DNA of 64,000 nucleotides from Bacteroidota bacterium (GCA_018266575.1 JAFEAE010000023.1:558001-622000); one strand, 5' to 3'. Shown: positions 16,921 to 26,060, counted from the stretch's first letter. Notes: generated by a model from the letters alone, not told the origin. Numbers and translations are program-made.

Positions 16921-18063
16921 TTATTGAGCCTTTGAAGGTAGTTGCAAATCTGCTACAACCGGGTGATGGTCGGAATAGGGAAGGTTGAAACGTTTGCATT
17001 GCAGCACGGAAAATTCAGGATCGGCAAGAATGTAATCGATGCGTAATGTTGGGGAAAGATTCACATAAGTACGCCCGATACCAAAGCCTTTTTTTATAAA
17101 AGCATCTTGTTTATTTCCGCGGATATGAAAGTAAGTATATGAATTAGGCACATCATTAAAATCGCCGCAAATAATGGATGGATAAGGGCTTTTATCAAGT
17201 TGCCCCCTCACAAGATCAGCTTGCCCGCTGCGCAAACTATATGCATGGCGTAATTTTTTTACTATTGATTTTGAAGCCTGCAACACACTGTCATCAACAT
17301 TTTTTATAGTTTCAAGGTCGCGGAAATCTTTGCTTCTGAAAAGTACGGACTGCAGGTGTGTGGTAAAAACGCGGATGGTATCCCCATTCATATTGATATC
17401 TGCAGCAATCAAGCTTTCCGTACCACGCATATTATCCCGGATATCGTATTTGATTTTTTGCGTGGAAACGATCGGGTATTTTGAAAAGATGACCACACCG
17501 GTCTCGTACATGCCATCATAGCGGCGATAATCCTGTGAGAAATGATAATACGGAAAATGCAATTGCTGCTGGATGTACAGTATATTTTCAGCATACTCTT
17601 TCGGGTTGTGCGACTCAAAAAATTCCTGGAAGCAGAGTAAATCTGCATTTTGTTGTTCAACAAACTCAAGCATTTTTGCACGGTGAAATGATGTTTCTTT
17701 TTTGAGGCCGCTGAATTCATCCCAACGCCGCACATTCCATGTAAGTACACGCAATGCATTTGCCTGTTTTTCTTCTTTGAATGATGAACCGATATTAAAA
17801 GCAAGAAATGTATGAATGTTTTTCCAGCCGATGATCATTGCAAAAAGCGAAAGCAATGCCCATCTTTTTTTGGAGAACAACCAGAAAATGAAAAATAAAA
17901 AAACAAAGAGTAGCAGTAAAGGAAATACCAGGCCGAGTAATGAAATGATCCACCATCTGACGGGGTGAAGGAATGCGTTGGCGCATGCCAGCAAAAAAAG
18001 CACAACAACGATAATGTTGGATATGATGAAGACCCGTTTGGTGAATTTTCGTAGCGTTGCCAT
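16921..18063 (-). CDS. Membrane-anchored endonuclease/exonuclease/phosphatase (EEP) family protein
   Basis: This 380-residue protein has three hydrophobic N-terminal helices (about 10-85), then an EEP domain facing out of the cytoplasm. The catalytic signatures are LTWNVRRWDEF, LCFQEFFESH, FTTHLQS, CGDFNDVPNSYTY, RIDYILADPEF and SDHHPVVADL, so metal-binding and catalytic His/Asp are present. The substrate may be a phosphodiester, a nucleotide or a phosphoinositide-like lipid; it cannot be told from sequence. The gene lies 14 nt downstream of the pseudo-rhomboid gene and probably shares its transcript. Confidence 0.9.
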   Translation of the reverse strand: MATLRKFTKRVFIISNIIVVVLFLLACANAFLHPVRWWIISLLGLVFPLLLLFVFLFFIFWLFSKKRWALLSLFAMIIGWKNIHTFLAFNIGSSFKEEKQANALRVLTWNVRRWDEFSGLKKETSFHRAKMLEFVEQQNADLLCFQEFFESHNPKEYAENILYIQQQLHFPYYHFSQDYRRYDGMYETGVVIFSKYPIVSTQKIKYDIRDNMRGTESLIAADINMNGDTIRVFTTHLQSVLFRSKDFRDLETIKNVDDSVLQASKSIVKKLRHAYSLRSGQADLVRGQLDKSPYPSIICGDFNDVPNSYTYFHIRGNKQDAFIKKGFGIGRTYVNLSPTLRIDYILADPEFSVLQCKRFNLPYSDHHPVVADLQLPSKAQ

Positions 18064-18077
18064 CTGAGATTTGTAAG

Positions 18078-19004
18078 TTACAAATCTTCTTTATCTGCCG
18101 CTCGTTTTAAAATGTCTTTTTCTTCATCCGTTAAAAAACGATAGCCCTGCTGATTGATCTTATCTAATATATCATCAATCCTTTTCTGTGTGATGTTCGG
18201 TATTTTTTTATACGGTTGGGTTCCTGAAACATTATAATAGAATTCATCTCTCCCGGGTTTCTTTTTTTGCTTTTTTTCAGGATCGAAAAGATCATTGCAC
18301 CAGTCGAAAAAATTATTCATCCATGCGCCAAGATCGTTTCCGCGGCGCATCTGGTAAATAAAAAAGAAACCCATACCGCCTGCAGTAACATTTGCTATGT
18401 ATGCACCCGAATCACCGTAAGCAATGCTGGAAAAGTTAATCAGGATATATATCAACGTTAGTACCCACAACGGAATGCCACCATTGATCATTGGAAAGAT
18501 GCGGTAATCCGGCGCAAGAGTGGTTGTTGCAACAGCAATGGCCATTACTCCCGGCGCAGCTCCATACATAGCTGCCGATGGGATCTGCGATTGAAGTTTT
18601 GGAAAAATATAATAAGAAAGAATGTAAAAGAACGCTGCAGCAAATGCTCCGTAAATATAGATCGGGATGAGTTTGCGGTTACCTGTAAGGTCTTGCATGA
18701 TGTACCCGAAACCCCAGAGCCATAGCATATTTGCTACAAATTTCAGAACATTGAAATCAGTAAAAATATAAGTTACAATTGCCCATGGGCGGATAGCTAA
18801 TTTCTCAATATCTGCAGGAAGAATAAACCAGTTAAAAATATTCTTGTAGTACGCGTTAACGTCGAGCTCACCAACAACATAGATGATATAGATGAATTTA
18901 AGGACGACGAATAATACTGCATTGAGAACGATCAGCCGGATCAATGCATTTCCATCCTGCCCCAGCCCCATTTTTTTTCGATAGCTATCTTCCATTACAT
19001 CCAT
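18078..19004 (-). CDS. Rhomboid-like protein without catalytic residues (pseudoprotease)
   Basis: This 308-residue multi-pass protein shares the rhomboid opening RPWAIVTYIFTDFNVLKF and ANMLWLWGFG (about 72-100). The serine motif G-x-S-G is replaced by GAAPG (148-152), and the catalytic His position in the last core helix is occupied by non-His residues (NVTAGG, 205-210). The His of the second helix is also absent. It should be proteolytically inactive. A charged C-terminal tail ends in a helix (IDDILDKINQQGYRFLTDEEKDIL) found in Bacteroidota rhomboid partners (DUF6576-like). The active rhomboid is the next gene upstream, 132 nt away. Confidence 0.85.
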   Translation of the reverse strand: MDVMEDSYRKKMGLGQDGNALIRLIVLNAVLFVVLKFIYIIYVVGELDVNAYYKNIFNWFILPADIEKLAIRPWAIVTYIFTDFNVLKFVANMLWLWGFGYIMQDLTGNRKLIPIYIYGAFAAAFFYILSYYIFPKLQSQIPSAAMYGAAPGVMAIAVATTTLAPDYRIFPMINGGIPLWVLTLIYILINFSSIAYGDSGAYIANVTAGGMGFFFIYQMRRGNDLGAWMNNFFDWCNDLFDPEKKQKKKPGRDEFYYNVSGTQPYKKIPNITQKRIDDILDKINQQGYRFLTDEEKDILKRAADKEDL

Positions 19005-19081
19005 AATAAATTACGATTATGAAATTAGTTAATTGCAAGATGTTAGTGAAGCGATGTGAAAAGTAAACATCCTTAAATTTT

Positions 19082-19112
19082 TTCACTATTCACCAATGAT
19101 TATTGACTATTC
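19082..19112. repeat. Heptamer-type word array between two rhomboid genes
   Basis: The stretch contains related 7-mers (TTCACTA, TTCACCA and TTGACTA on the plus strand). They are the complement of the GGTGAAT/GGTCAAT words in the metF leader at 25913. It lies in the 132-nt spacer between the two rhomboid genes. It belongs to the family of short degenerate tandem repeats described in the findings. Confidence 0.5.
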
Positions 19113-19136
19113 TAACAGTTCAATAGCTAAAAGGGT

Positions 19137-19841
19137 TTAATAAAAATTGCGACGGTCTTTTTTGTTCCAGATATATACTAAAATCAAGCCGACAACTGCG
19201 CCGCCGAGATGTGCCCAGTGTGCCACATTATCACCTGCTGAATTGCGTACACCTAAAAACAATTCCATGCCGGCATAAATAAGTACAAACCATTTAGCCT
19301 TTATAGGAACGAAAAAATAAAGGTAAATGAGGCTGTTTGGAAACAAATAGCCAAATGCTGCCAGACATCCAAATACAGCACCGGAGGCACCCAGGGTTGC
19401 TTCATTTACCCTAAATTCCGGTGAATATAAAATTTCTTGTTGTTGATCCGTCGGCATTGAATGAAATGCATCCATTACAGGCGACATTTCAGCATATAAA
19501 ACTGCAAGATGTGCTACAGCAGAGCCGAGGCCGCACAATACATAAAATATCAAAAAACGTTTGGCGCCCCATACATTTTCCAAAATGCTGCCGAACATCC
19601 ACAAGGCAAACATGTTAAAAATGAGATGGTCCCATCCGCCATGCAAAAACAGATAAGTGATTAACTGGTGAGGTTTAAAATAAACAGAATGCAGGTCGTG
19701 CAGGGCAAATAAATTTTCAATAAAAAAAGGATTGGAACGTCCGAATGTTATCTGTGCAAGAAAAACAAGTACATTAACAATAATCAGGTTCTTAATAACT
19801 GGCGGAATCATCTGAAACCCACCCGGGCGAAATTCAGTCAT
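19137..19841 (-). CDS. Rhomboid family intramembrane serine protease
   Basis: This 234-residue six-helix membrane protease cleaves transmembrane substrates. The catalytic Ser153 lies in LGASGAVFG and the catalytic His211 in WAHLGG. FLHGGWDHLIFNMFALWMFG supplies the second-helix His and Asn of the oxyanion region. A cytoplasmic loop of about 40 residues (DAFHSMPTDQQQEILYSPEF) separates helices 3 and 4, as in several Bacteroidota members. The neighbouring downstream gene is a rhomboid without active-site residues. Its substrate is unknown. Confidence 0.93.
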   Translation of the reverse strand: MTEFRPGGFQMIPPVIKNLIIVNVLVFLAQITFGRSNPFFIENLFALHDLHSVYFKPHQLITYLFLHGGWDHLIFNMFALWMFGSILENVWGAKRFLIFYVLCGLGSAVAHLAVLYAEMSPVMDAFHSMPTDQQQEILYSPEFRVNEATLGASGAVFGCLAAFGYLFPNSLIYLYFFVPIKAKWFVLIYAGMELFLGVRNSAGDNVAHWAHLGGAVVGLILVYIWNKKDRRNFY

Positions 19842-19915
19842 AATCTTACGTTCTGTTGATGTTGCAAATTACAATTTACCAAGTTATCCGGCATTTTTTT
19901 ACATGAAGGGTTCTG

Positions 19916-21325
19916 TTAATTTCTTAGTTTTAACTGTACCACATTTTCTATATGATGTGTATGCGGGAACATATCTACAGGCTGGATCTTTGTAACAACA
20001 TATTTTGCATCCAGCAAACGCAGGTCGCGTGCCTGTGTTGCAGGGTTGCAGCTTACATACACAACAACAGGCGCTTCCATATCAATAATCTTCTGTGTTA
20101 ATTTTTCATGCATACCTGCACGCGGCGGATCCGTAATAATCACATCGGGTTTGCCATGTGCCGCAAAAAAACCATCATTACAAATATCAATTACATCTCC
20201 TGCAAAAAATGATGCATGGTTAATATTATTCAACGCCGCATTTTCCTTTGCATCTCCGATAGCTTCTTCCACGGCTTCCACCCCGATTATTTTTTTTGCT
20301 TTTTCACTCACAAAAATGCCGATGCTGCCGGTGCCGCAATAGAGATCATATACAGTTTCTTTTCCTGTCAATTCTGCAAACTCTCTTGCCACCTGGTACA
20401 AACGTTCGCCTTGTTTTGTATTTGTCTGAAAAAAAGATTTTGGCCCGATCTTGAATTTGAATTTTTCCAGTTCTTCAATCACATATCCTTTTCCGTAATA
20501 AGCCTGTGGCGATAAGCCATACATGCTGTCATTCTTTTTATCATTGATCGTATACAGCAGTGTTGTTAATTGCGGAAATTGAGATAAGATATGATCCATT
20601 AATTGTTTTCTTTTTTCTTCATCTTCATAGCCAAACATTATATTCACCATCACTTCGCCGGTTTCACAAACGCGCAGTTGCATCGTGCGCAGCCATCCTG
20701 TATGAAATTTAATATCATAAAACGAAGCATCATGCTGCAATGCCCAATTGGTGACAGCATGCCGCAACTGATTGGTTGGTTCATCCTGCAAATAACAAGT
20801 ATCGATATGGACTACTTTATCGAATATCCCTTTTGCATGAAAGCCGGAAACATTTTGTGAAGAAGAAACAGATTCATCTTTCAACTCTTCCGGTAATAAA
20901 AAGCGTTTGTTGGAAAATGTATATTCAAGCTTATTGCGATACTGTGTGGTTTTTTCTGCGCCGAGTATCGGCATCATTTCCGGAAGTGCAATTTTCCCGA
21001 TACGGCTCAAATTATCAGCAACCTGTTTTTGTTTGTAGAAAAGTTGCTTTTCATAGGGAAGCATCTGCCACTGGCAGCCGCCGCAAACGCCAAAATGCGA
21101 GCAAAAGGGCGCAACCCTATCCGAAGAATATTGATGATATTGCGTTACAAAACCTTCCGCCCAATCTTTCTTGTTCTTCACCAATTTTACATCTGCAATG
21201 TCACCAGGCACGGTATTTTCAACAAATACCACTTTACCATCCGCCCGGGCAAGCGATTTTCCTTCGGCTGCATAGTCTTCTATAAGCAGTTTTTCCAGTA
21301 TAATATTTCTTTTTTTTCGTCTCAC
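19916..21325 (-). CDS. rlmD: 23S rRNA (uracil-C5)-methyltransferase, RlmD-like
   Basis: This 469-residue enzyme methylates uracil C5 in 23S rRNA. The N-terminal TRAM domain is seen in EDYAAEGKSLARADGKVVFVE and VPGDIADVKLV. The Fe-S Cys cluster is FCSHFGVCGGCQW (C-x5-C-x2-C). The SAM-binding block is YDLYCGTGSIG, and the catalytic Cys lies in VYVSCNPATQARDL. I chose the GTG at 21325: the longer frame from 21403 adds 26 unrelated residues, and a TACTTTTG promoter box ends four bases before this GTG. It is similar to RumA/RlmD, but the exact target uridine (1939 or 747) is not certain. Confidence 0.92.
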   Translation of the reverse strand: MRRKKRNIILEKLLIEDYAAEGKSLARADGKVVFVENTVPGDIADVKLVKNKKDWAEGFVTQYHQYSSDRVAPFCSHFGVCGGCQWQMLPYEKQLFYKQKQVADNLSRIGKIALPEMMPILGAEKTTQYRNKLEYTFSNKRFLLPEELKDESVSSSQNVSGFHAKGIFDKVVHIDTCYLQDEPTNQLRHAVTNWALQHDASFYDIKFHTGWLRTMQLRVCETGEVMVNIMFGYEDEEKRKQLMDHILSQFPQLTTLLYTINDKKNDSMYGLSPQAYYGKGYVIEELEKFKFKIGPKSFFQTNTKQGERLYQVAREFAELTGKETVYDLYCGTGSIGIFVSEKAKKIIGVEAVEEAIGDAKENAALNNINHASFFAGDVIDICNDGFFAAHGKPDVIITDPPRAGMHEKLTQKIIDMEAPVVVYVSCNPATQARDLRLLDAKYVVTKIQPVDMFPHTHHIENVVQLKLRN

Positions 21326-21329
21326 GCCG

Positions 21330-21337
21330 CAAAAGTA
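21330..21337 (-). promoter_or_regulatory. TAnnTTTG -7 element abutting the rlmD GTG start
   Basis: Read on the minus strand, TACTTTTG ends four bases before the GTG at 21325, so the expected transcription start falls on the start codon. It argues for the shorter rlmD frame and for a leaderless message. The -33 element is not obvious. Confidence 0.4.
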
Positions 21338-21452
21338 AGCAATGAAAACTTTGTGCCTGCGTTTTAGAAGACAGTTAATCCTTTCACCCTGCTTTGAAAA
21401 CAATTTTGACCATGATTTAACGAAGGTTTTTATACCTCATAATCAAATATTT

Positions 21453-21460
21453 TAATTTTG
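21453..21460 (+). promoter_or_regulatory. TAnnTTTG -7 element upstream of the TlpA-like gene
   Basis: TAATTTTG lies 22 nt before the ATG at 21483 and would give a leader of about 16 nt. No convincing -33 TTTG was found at the usual distance. Confidence 0.4.
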
Positions 21461-21482
21461 CAGCTTTACCAGAATTCTTAGT

Positions 21483-22922
21483 ATGAAAAAAATTATATCA
21501 GTGCTACTCGTGTCATTTGTGTCGATGTGTGCTTTTTCACAAACCGGGTATAATATCAAGCTAACATTAAAACCATTTCAGAAAAGTTTGGTATATCTCG
21601 CATATTATTATGGAAAAGTAAAAGCCGTTGCCGATTCTGTGGTTCTGGATGAAAAGAGTACCGGGGTCTTTAAAGGAAAAGAAAAACTCCCAGGCGGGAT
21701 TTATTTTATCGTTTCTCCACGCAAAGAGATATTATTTGAGCTCTTGATCGATCAGCAACAAAATTTTTCAATTACTGCAGATACAACAGACCTTGTAAAC
21801 CGCGTAACATTTACCGGTTCGCCGGATAATGCGGTTTTCCAGGATTACACGCATTTCGCTGCAAAAGATGGAAAACAAATTGCTGACCTGCAAACTTCTC
21901 TTGCTTCAGCAAAAAACAAACAGGATTCAACCCGGATCATAGATAAAATGAAGGCGCTGAATAAAAACATACAGGATTACCGGGGTGATATTGAAAAGAA
22001 ATATCCCACGTCTTTATTGGCAACACTATTCCGCGCCATGAAAGACCCGGTGATTCCACCGGCAGATAAACAACCCGGCGGAAAATATGATTCGCAATAC
22101 GCGTTCCATTATTATAAATCGCACTACTGGGATGGAATTTCGTTTACTGATGACCGTTTGGTGCGCACGCCGATTTTCGAACCTAAATTAGAGCGGTATT
22201 TCAAAGACCTCGTTACACCAACTGCTGATTCTATTAATAAAGAAGTAGACTGGATGCTTTTGTATTCACGCAGTAATAAAGAAATGTTCAAATTCCTGAT
22301 GGTACATTTTGTACAGAAATACATCAACCCGGAATTTATGGGGCAGGATGCGGTTTTTGTACACATCTTCGACAAGTTCATTAACCCCGGCGAAGCAGAT
22401 TTCTTCACCGAAAAATACCGCAAATTCATTAACGACAGGGCGTACAGCCTGATGGCAAACCTGATCGGGCAGCCCGCTGCCAACCTTGAAATGGTAGACA
22501 CCGCCAACAAACCAACACCTTTATACGGAGTGCAGGCACAGTTTACCGTTGTGTGTTTTTGGGATCCAACATGCAGCCATTGTAAAGAAACCGTTCCGAA
22601 ATTAGATTCCATCTACCAGGCAAAATGGAAAAATGAAGGGGTTAAATTATATGGGGTGATGGTTGATGGCGGAAAAGATAACTGGTTAAAATTTATCCGC
22701 GAACATAATCTGAAGGGTTGGATTCACGTTTATGAAACGCAGGAACAACATGATGCAGTTACAGCGAATAACCAGCCCGGTTATAAACAATTGTATGATG
22801 TGTACCAGACACCGACTATTTTTTTGTTAGATAAGGAAAAACGCATCATTGCAAAAAGGCTATCATATCAACAACTCGACGAGGTTATTAATTTAAAATT
22901 GAAGAATGCCAAAACCAATTGA
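21483..22922 (+). CDS. TlpA-type thioredoxin-like protein with DUF4369/DUF5106 regions
   Basis: This 479-residue exported protein has a signal peptide (VLLVSFVSMCAFSQ). An N-terminal DUF4369-like beta domain (about 20-135) and a helical DUF5106-like middle (about 140-320) come before a C-terminal thioredoxin fold (about 330-475). The redox motif is FWDPTCSHCKETVP (C-S-H-C), and a cis-Pro lies in VYQTPTIFLLD. The family is widespread in Bacteroidota and is thought to act as periplasmic disulfide reductase or oxidase; the substrate is unknown. The reading frame overlaps the start region of the prolyl isomerase gene, so they are likely co-expressed. Confidence 0.9.
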   Translation: MKKIISVLLVSFVSMCAFSQTGYNIKLTLKPFQKSLVYLAYYYGKVKAVADSVVLDEKSTGVFKGKEKLPGGIYFIVSPRKEILFELLIDQQQNFSITADTTDLVNRVTFTGSPDNAVFQDYTHFAAKDGKQIADLQTSLASAKNKQDSTRIIDKMKALNKNIQDYRGDIEKKYPTSLLATLFRAMKDPVIPPADKQPGGKYDSQYAFHYYKSHYWDGISFTDDRLVRTPIFEPKLERYFKDLVTPTADSINKEVDWMLLYSRSNKEMFKFLMVHFVQKYINPEFMGQDAVFVHIFDKFINPGEADFFTEKYRKFINDRAYSLMANLIGQPAANLEMVDTANKPTPLYGVQAQFTVVCFWDPTCSHCKETVPKLDSIYQAKWKNEGVKLYGVMVDGGKDNWLKFIREHNLKGWIHVYETQEQHDAVTANNQPGYKQLYDVYQTPTIFLLDKEKRIIAKRLSYQQLDEVINLKLKNAKTN

Positions 22923-22923
22923 G

Positions 22924-24870
22924 ATGAAGAAATTTTTTCAGGGAACGATCTGCATTTTATTTTTTTGTTTGTTGAATGGGTCAGCTTCGGCACAAACATT
23001 ATTTACTTACGGTAACAATGCCGTAAGCAAGGAGGAATTTTTAAAAGCATTTGAAAAGAACAATACGGATAAAAAGCCAACGGAAAAAGCTTACCGCGAT
23101 TACCTTGAATTATACATCCGCTACAAACTGAAAGTGAAAGCCGCTTATGATGAAAAGACAGATACATTAGCGGCGCAGGTTGCTGAAATGCAAAATTTCC
23201 GGAACCAGGTTGTCGGAACTTATATGAACGATAACGAAAGCCTGAACAAACTTGTTAATGAAGCATTCGCAAGAAGCCAGAAAGATATTCATGTCGGATA
23301 TATCTTCATAGCTGTTCCCAAAACAGCAACAGCTGCAGATACGATAAAGCTTTATCAAAAAGCAATGGCTGTTTATGAAGAATTGAAAAAAGGAAAAAGT
23401 TTTACGGAAGAAGTAGAAGCCAATTCAGACGATCCTTCTGCAAAAACAAATCGCGGTGATATTGGCTACGTCACTGCATTTACCCTTCCTTATGAAGTGG
23501 AAAATACAATTTACAATTTACAACCTTCACAATTTTCAAAACCTTACCGGAACAAAGCCGGTTATTATATTTTCAAAAACCTTGGTGAACGAAAAGCAAT
23601 TGGAAAGATCAAGGTTGCGCAGATATTAATTGCTTTTCCGCCGAACGCTACTGATTCAGCGAAAAGATCTGCAAAACAAAAAGCAGATTCTATTTATACG
23701 GCAATAAAAAATGGCGCTAACTTTTCCGACATGGCAAAGCTTTTCAGCGGCGATAATATCAGCTACCAGATCGGCGGGGAAATGGCTGAATTCGGCACCG
23801 GTAAATTTGATCCTGCATTTGAGAATGCAGCATTTGCATTAGCTAAAGACGGAGATATAAGCGAACCGGTGTTGACAAATTTTGGATATCATATTATTAA
23901 ACGCCTGCAACGGAAACCTGTTCCTTCAACCAATAATAAAGAAACATTGGAAGGATACAGGCAAAGGGTGCTCAACGATCCGCGTAATGAATATGCAAAG
24001 AAAAATTTGTTGCAAAGAATTTTGCGTGAAGCAAATTTCAAGCGGGCACCAGTAAACGAAGATAGTGTTTGGGCATTAACGGCAAGAGACATAAAAAACC
24101 CGGCGCTAAGCAAAGATGATAGCATTAAAGCAAGCAAAACATTTTTCACGTTCGCCAAAAAGAATGTAACGATTAAGGAGTGGTTGAATTATGTCCGCCC
24201 GATACGTACAATCACGAAGAACGTCGACAAATCGAATAAGGAATTGCTTGACCAGTTTATTCAAGCTTCCGCATTTGAATATTACCGGGCACACCTTGAA
24301 GATTACAATAAAGAATTTGCATACCAGTTGAACGAATTCCGCGACGGAAATTTGTTGTTTGAAATTATGCAGCGCAAGATATGGGATAAAGCTTCTGCCG
24401 ATTCAACAGGATTGAAAAATTATTTTGAAGCGCATAAAGGCAGCTATTTCTGGCAACCAAGCGCAGATGCAGTTTTATTTACCTGCAGCAGCGAAAAAAC
24501 GGCAACGGATATCCGTAAAAAATTGCAACAAGAAGGAGTAAAATCATGGAAAAAAATGGTAGACTCTTCAGCAGGGCTCGCACAAGCTGATTCGGGAAGA
24601 TTTGAGTTGCCGCAACTGCCAATGGCAGAACAAAAAACTTTTTCTGCAGGACAACTTTCATCCATGTCGACTAATCAAACAGATAACACCGTTACGTTTG
24701 CATATATCGTAAAAATGTACAATGAACGTGAACCAAGAAATTATAACGACGCAAAAGGGTTCGTCATTAACGACTACCAATCTTATTTGGAAGATAACTG
24801 GATCACGGAATTGAAAAAGAAATACCCTGTAAAAGTTAATGAAGCCGTGTTGAAGAGTTTACCGAAGTGA
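22924..24870 (+). CDS. SurA-like periplasmic peptidyl-prolyl isomerase
   Basis: This 648-residue protein begins with a signal peptide (ILFFCLLNGSASAQ) and has two parvulin-type rotamase domains. The first (about 125-225) has VGYIFIAVPK and SDDPSAKTNRGDIGYVTAF; the second (about 235-335) has VAQILIAFPPNA, GGEMAEFGTGKFDPAFE and GYHIIKRL. They should help outer-membrane proteins fold. I prefer the ATG at 22924 (MKKFFQ), because an upstream ATG at 22906 lies inside the previous gene and lengthens the signal. A hairpin downstream separates it from the convergent metF. Confidence 0.92.
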   Translation: MKKFFQGTICILFFCLLNGSASAQTLFTYGNNAVSKEEFLKAFEKNNTDKKPTEKAYRDYLELYIRYKLKVKAAYDEKTDTLAAQVAEMQNFRNQVVGTYMNDNESLNKLVNEAFARSQKDIHVGYIFIAVPKTATAADTIKLYQKAMAVYEELKKGKSFTEEVEANSDDPSAKTNRGDIGYVTAFTLPYEVENTIYNLQPSQFSKPYRNKAGYYIFKNLGERKAIGKIKVAQILIAFPPNATDSAKRSAKQKADSIYTAIKNGANFSDMAKLFSGDNISYQIGGEMAEFGTGKFDPAFENAAFALAKDGDISEPVLTNFGYHIIKRLQRKPVPSTNNKETLEGYRQRVLNDPRNEYAKKNLLQRILREANFKRAPVNEDSVWALTARDIKNPALSKDDSIKASKTFFTFAKKNVTIKEWLNYVRPIRTITKNVDKSNKELLDQFIQASAFEYYRAHLEDYNKEFAYQLNEFRDGNLLFEIMQRKIWDKASADSTGLKNYFEAHKGSYFWQPSADAVLFTCSSEKTATDIRKKLQQEGVKSWKKMVDSSAGLAQADSGRFELPQLPMAEQKTFSAGQLSSMSTNQTDNTVTFAYIVKMYNEREPRNYNDAKGFVINDYQSYLEDNWITELKKKYPVKVNEAVLKSLPK

Positions 24871-24954
24871 GACCGAAAGTCAGTAAGCCGGGAAGAATAT
24901 TGCAAAAACAAGAATTTTCTTTCTGACTTCCGGTCTCCCCGACTTTCTGACTCC
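24869..24954. repeat. Imperfect inverted repeat between SurA-like gene and metF
   Basis: Arms at 24869-24887 and 24919-24937 pair at 17 of 19 positions, with a 31-nt loop. A further copy of the ACTTTCTGAC word occurs at 24941-24954. The left arm begins at the stop codon of the prolyl isomerase, and the right copies reach the metF stop. It may act as a two-way terminator, although it has no long U tract. Confidence 0.55.
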
Positions 24955-25908
24955 CTAAACAATCTCCTTCACCACATTCCAGATAACTTTTGGTTTTCCG
25001 AGTGTGTAATAATGTAACACAGGAACACCTGCCTTTTTTAATTCTTTACTTTGGTGGATAAGCCATTCTGTTCCTACTTTTTCCACTTCATCATCATTCT
25101 TACATTTCATGATAGCGCTGGAAAGATCTGTTGGAAGATCAACATGAAATACTTTTGGTAATAGACTCAGTTGTTTTTTTGAACTAATAGGTTTTAATCC
25201 CGGTATTATCGGCACTTCAATACCATTTTCTTTACATGCTTTCGCAAACTCAAAAAATTTCTGGTTGTCAAAAAACATTTGCGTAGTAATGTATTCAGCG
25301 CCAGCTTCCACTTTTGCTTTTAGGAACATCAAATCCGTATCCAGATTCGGTGCTTCAAAATGTTTTTCTGGGTATCCCGCAACGCCTATGCAAAAATTGG
25401 TTTTGCTTCCATTCTTTATATCATCTTCAATATATACACCGTGGTTTAAATTCACAACTTGTTTCAACAAATCAAGCGCATAACGGTTACCGTCAGGTTC
25501 CGGTTCGAATGAAGATTCATTTTTTGCAGCATCGCCACGGAGCACCAGCACATTATCAATTCCTAAAAAATTCAAATCGATCAACGCATCTTCAGTCTCG
25601 CGTTTGGTGAAACCACCGCAGATCAAATGAGGCACTGCGTCCACCTGGTAATGGTTCATAATAGCCGCACAAATGCCAACAGTTCCCGGGCGTTTACGCA
25701 CTTCTACTTTTTCAAAAGTGCCATCTGTTTTTTTCTTAAACATCGTTTCGCTGCGATGATACGTAACATTGATAAATGATGGCTTGAATTCCATCAGCGG
25801 ATCAAGATGATCATAAATAGAATTGATTGTTTTACCTTTTAAAGGCGGCAATATTTCGAAGGAAATAAGTGTCTTTTCTGCTTTTTGTATGTGTTCGCTA
25901 ACTTTCAT
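24955..25908 (-). CDS. metF: 5,10-methylenetetrahydrofolate reductase
   Basis: MetF reduces methylene-THF to methyl-THF with FAD, supplying methyl groups for methionine synthesis. The 317-residue TIM barrel has SFEILPPLKGKTI, PSFINVTYH, VPHLICGGFTKRETEDALID, NVLVLRGD, CIGVAGYPEKH and TQMFFDNQKFFEF; these are the folate/FAD-binding blocks of MetF. I chose the ATG at 25908 (MKVSEH) rather than 25935. The latter lies in a repetitive heptamer array that reads as meaningless sequence. A TAAGTTTG box at 25959-25966 gives a leader of about 44 nt containing that array. No SAM riboswitch is recognisable. Confidence 0.96.
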   Translation of the reverse strand: MKVSEHIQKAEKTLISFEILPPLKGKTINSIYDHLDPLMEFKPSFINVTYHRSETMFKKKTDGTFEKVEVRKRPGTVGICAAIMNHYQVDAVPHLICGGFTKRETEDALIDLNFLGIDNVLVLRGDAAKNESSFEPEPDGNRYALDLLKQVVNLNHGVYIEDDIKNGSKTNFCIGVAGYPEKHFEAPNLDTDLMFLKAKVEAGAEYITTQMFFDNQKFFEFAKACKENGIEVPIIPGLKPISSKKQLSLLPKVFHVDLPTDLSSAIMKCKNDDEVEKVGTEWLIHQSKELKKAGVPVLHYYTLGKPKVIWNVVKEIV

Positions 25909-25912
25909 TGTC

Positions 25913-25939
25913 GATGGTGAATGGTGAATGGTCAATCGG
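25913..25939. repeat. Heptamer word array in the metF leader
   Basis: The plus strand carries GGTGAAT, GGTGAAT and GGTCAAT in tandem, ending five bases upstream of the metF start codon on the opposite strand. It falls between the predicted metF promoter and its ATG, so it would be transcribed in the leader. It shares words with the array at 19082. Confidence 0.6.
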
Positions 25940-25958
25940 ACATCCCTGAATTAGCCTG

Positions 25959-25966
25959 CAAACTTA
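25959..25966 (-). promoter_or_regulatory. TAnnTTTG -7 element for metF
   Basis: On the minus strand this reads TAAGTTTG. The start of transcription would fall near 25952, about 44 nt upstream of the metF ATG, with the heptamer array inside the leader. Confidence 0.45.
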
Positions 25967-26036
25967 CTTCAATCCGTTTATACCTCAAATAGCTGTTAAA
26001 GTATTTTACAGAGTATATGGTTTCAAATTCTTCCGG

Positions 26037-26044
26037 TATTTTTG
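26037..26044 (+). promoter_or_regulatory. TAnnTTTG -7 element for lptB
   Basis: TATTTTTG ends 16 nt before the TTG start of lptB, giving a leader of about 10 nt. It supports the TTG at 26061 as the start. Confidence 0.4.
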
Positions 26045-26060
26045 CGCAAAATTAATCGGA

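Noticed and set aside
21326..21403. ATG-initiated extension of rlmD
   Set aside because: It adds 26 residues unrelated to the TRAM domain and runs across a promoter-like box; the GTG at 21325 fits better.
25909..26060. SAM riboswitch upstream of metF
   Set aside because: The leader is only about 44 nt and filled by a heptamer array; no riboswitch core can be drawn.
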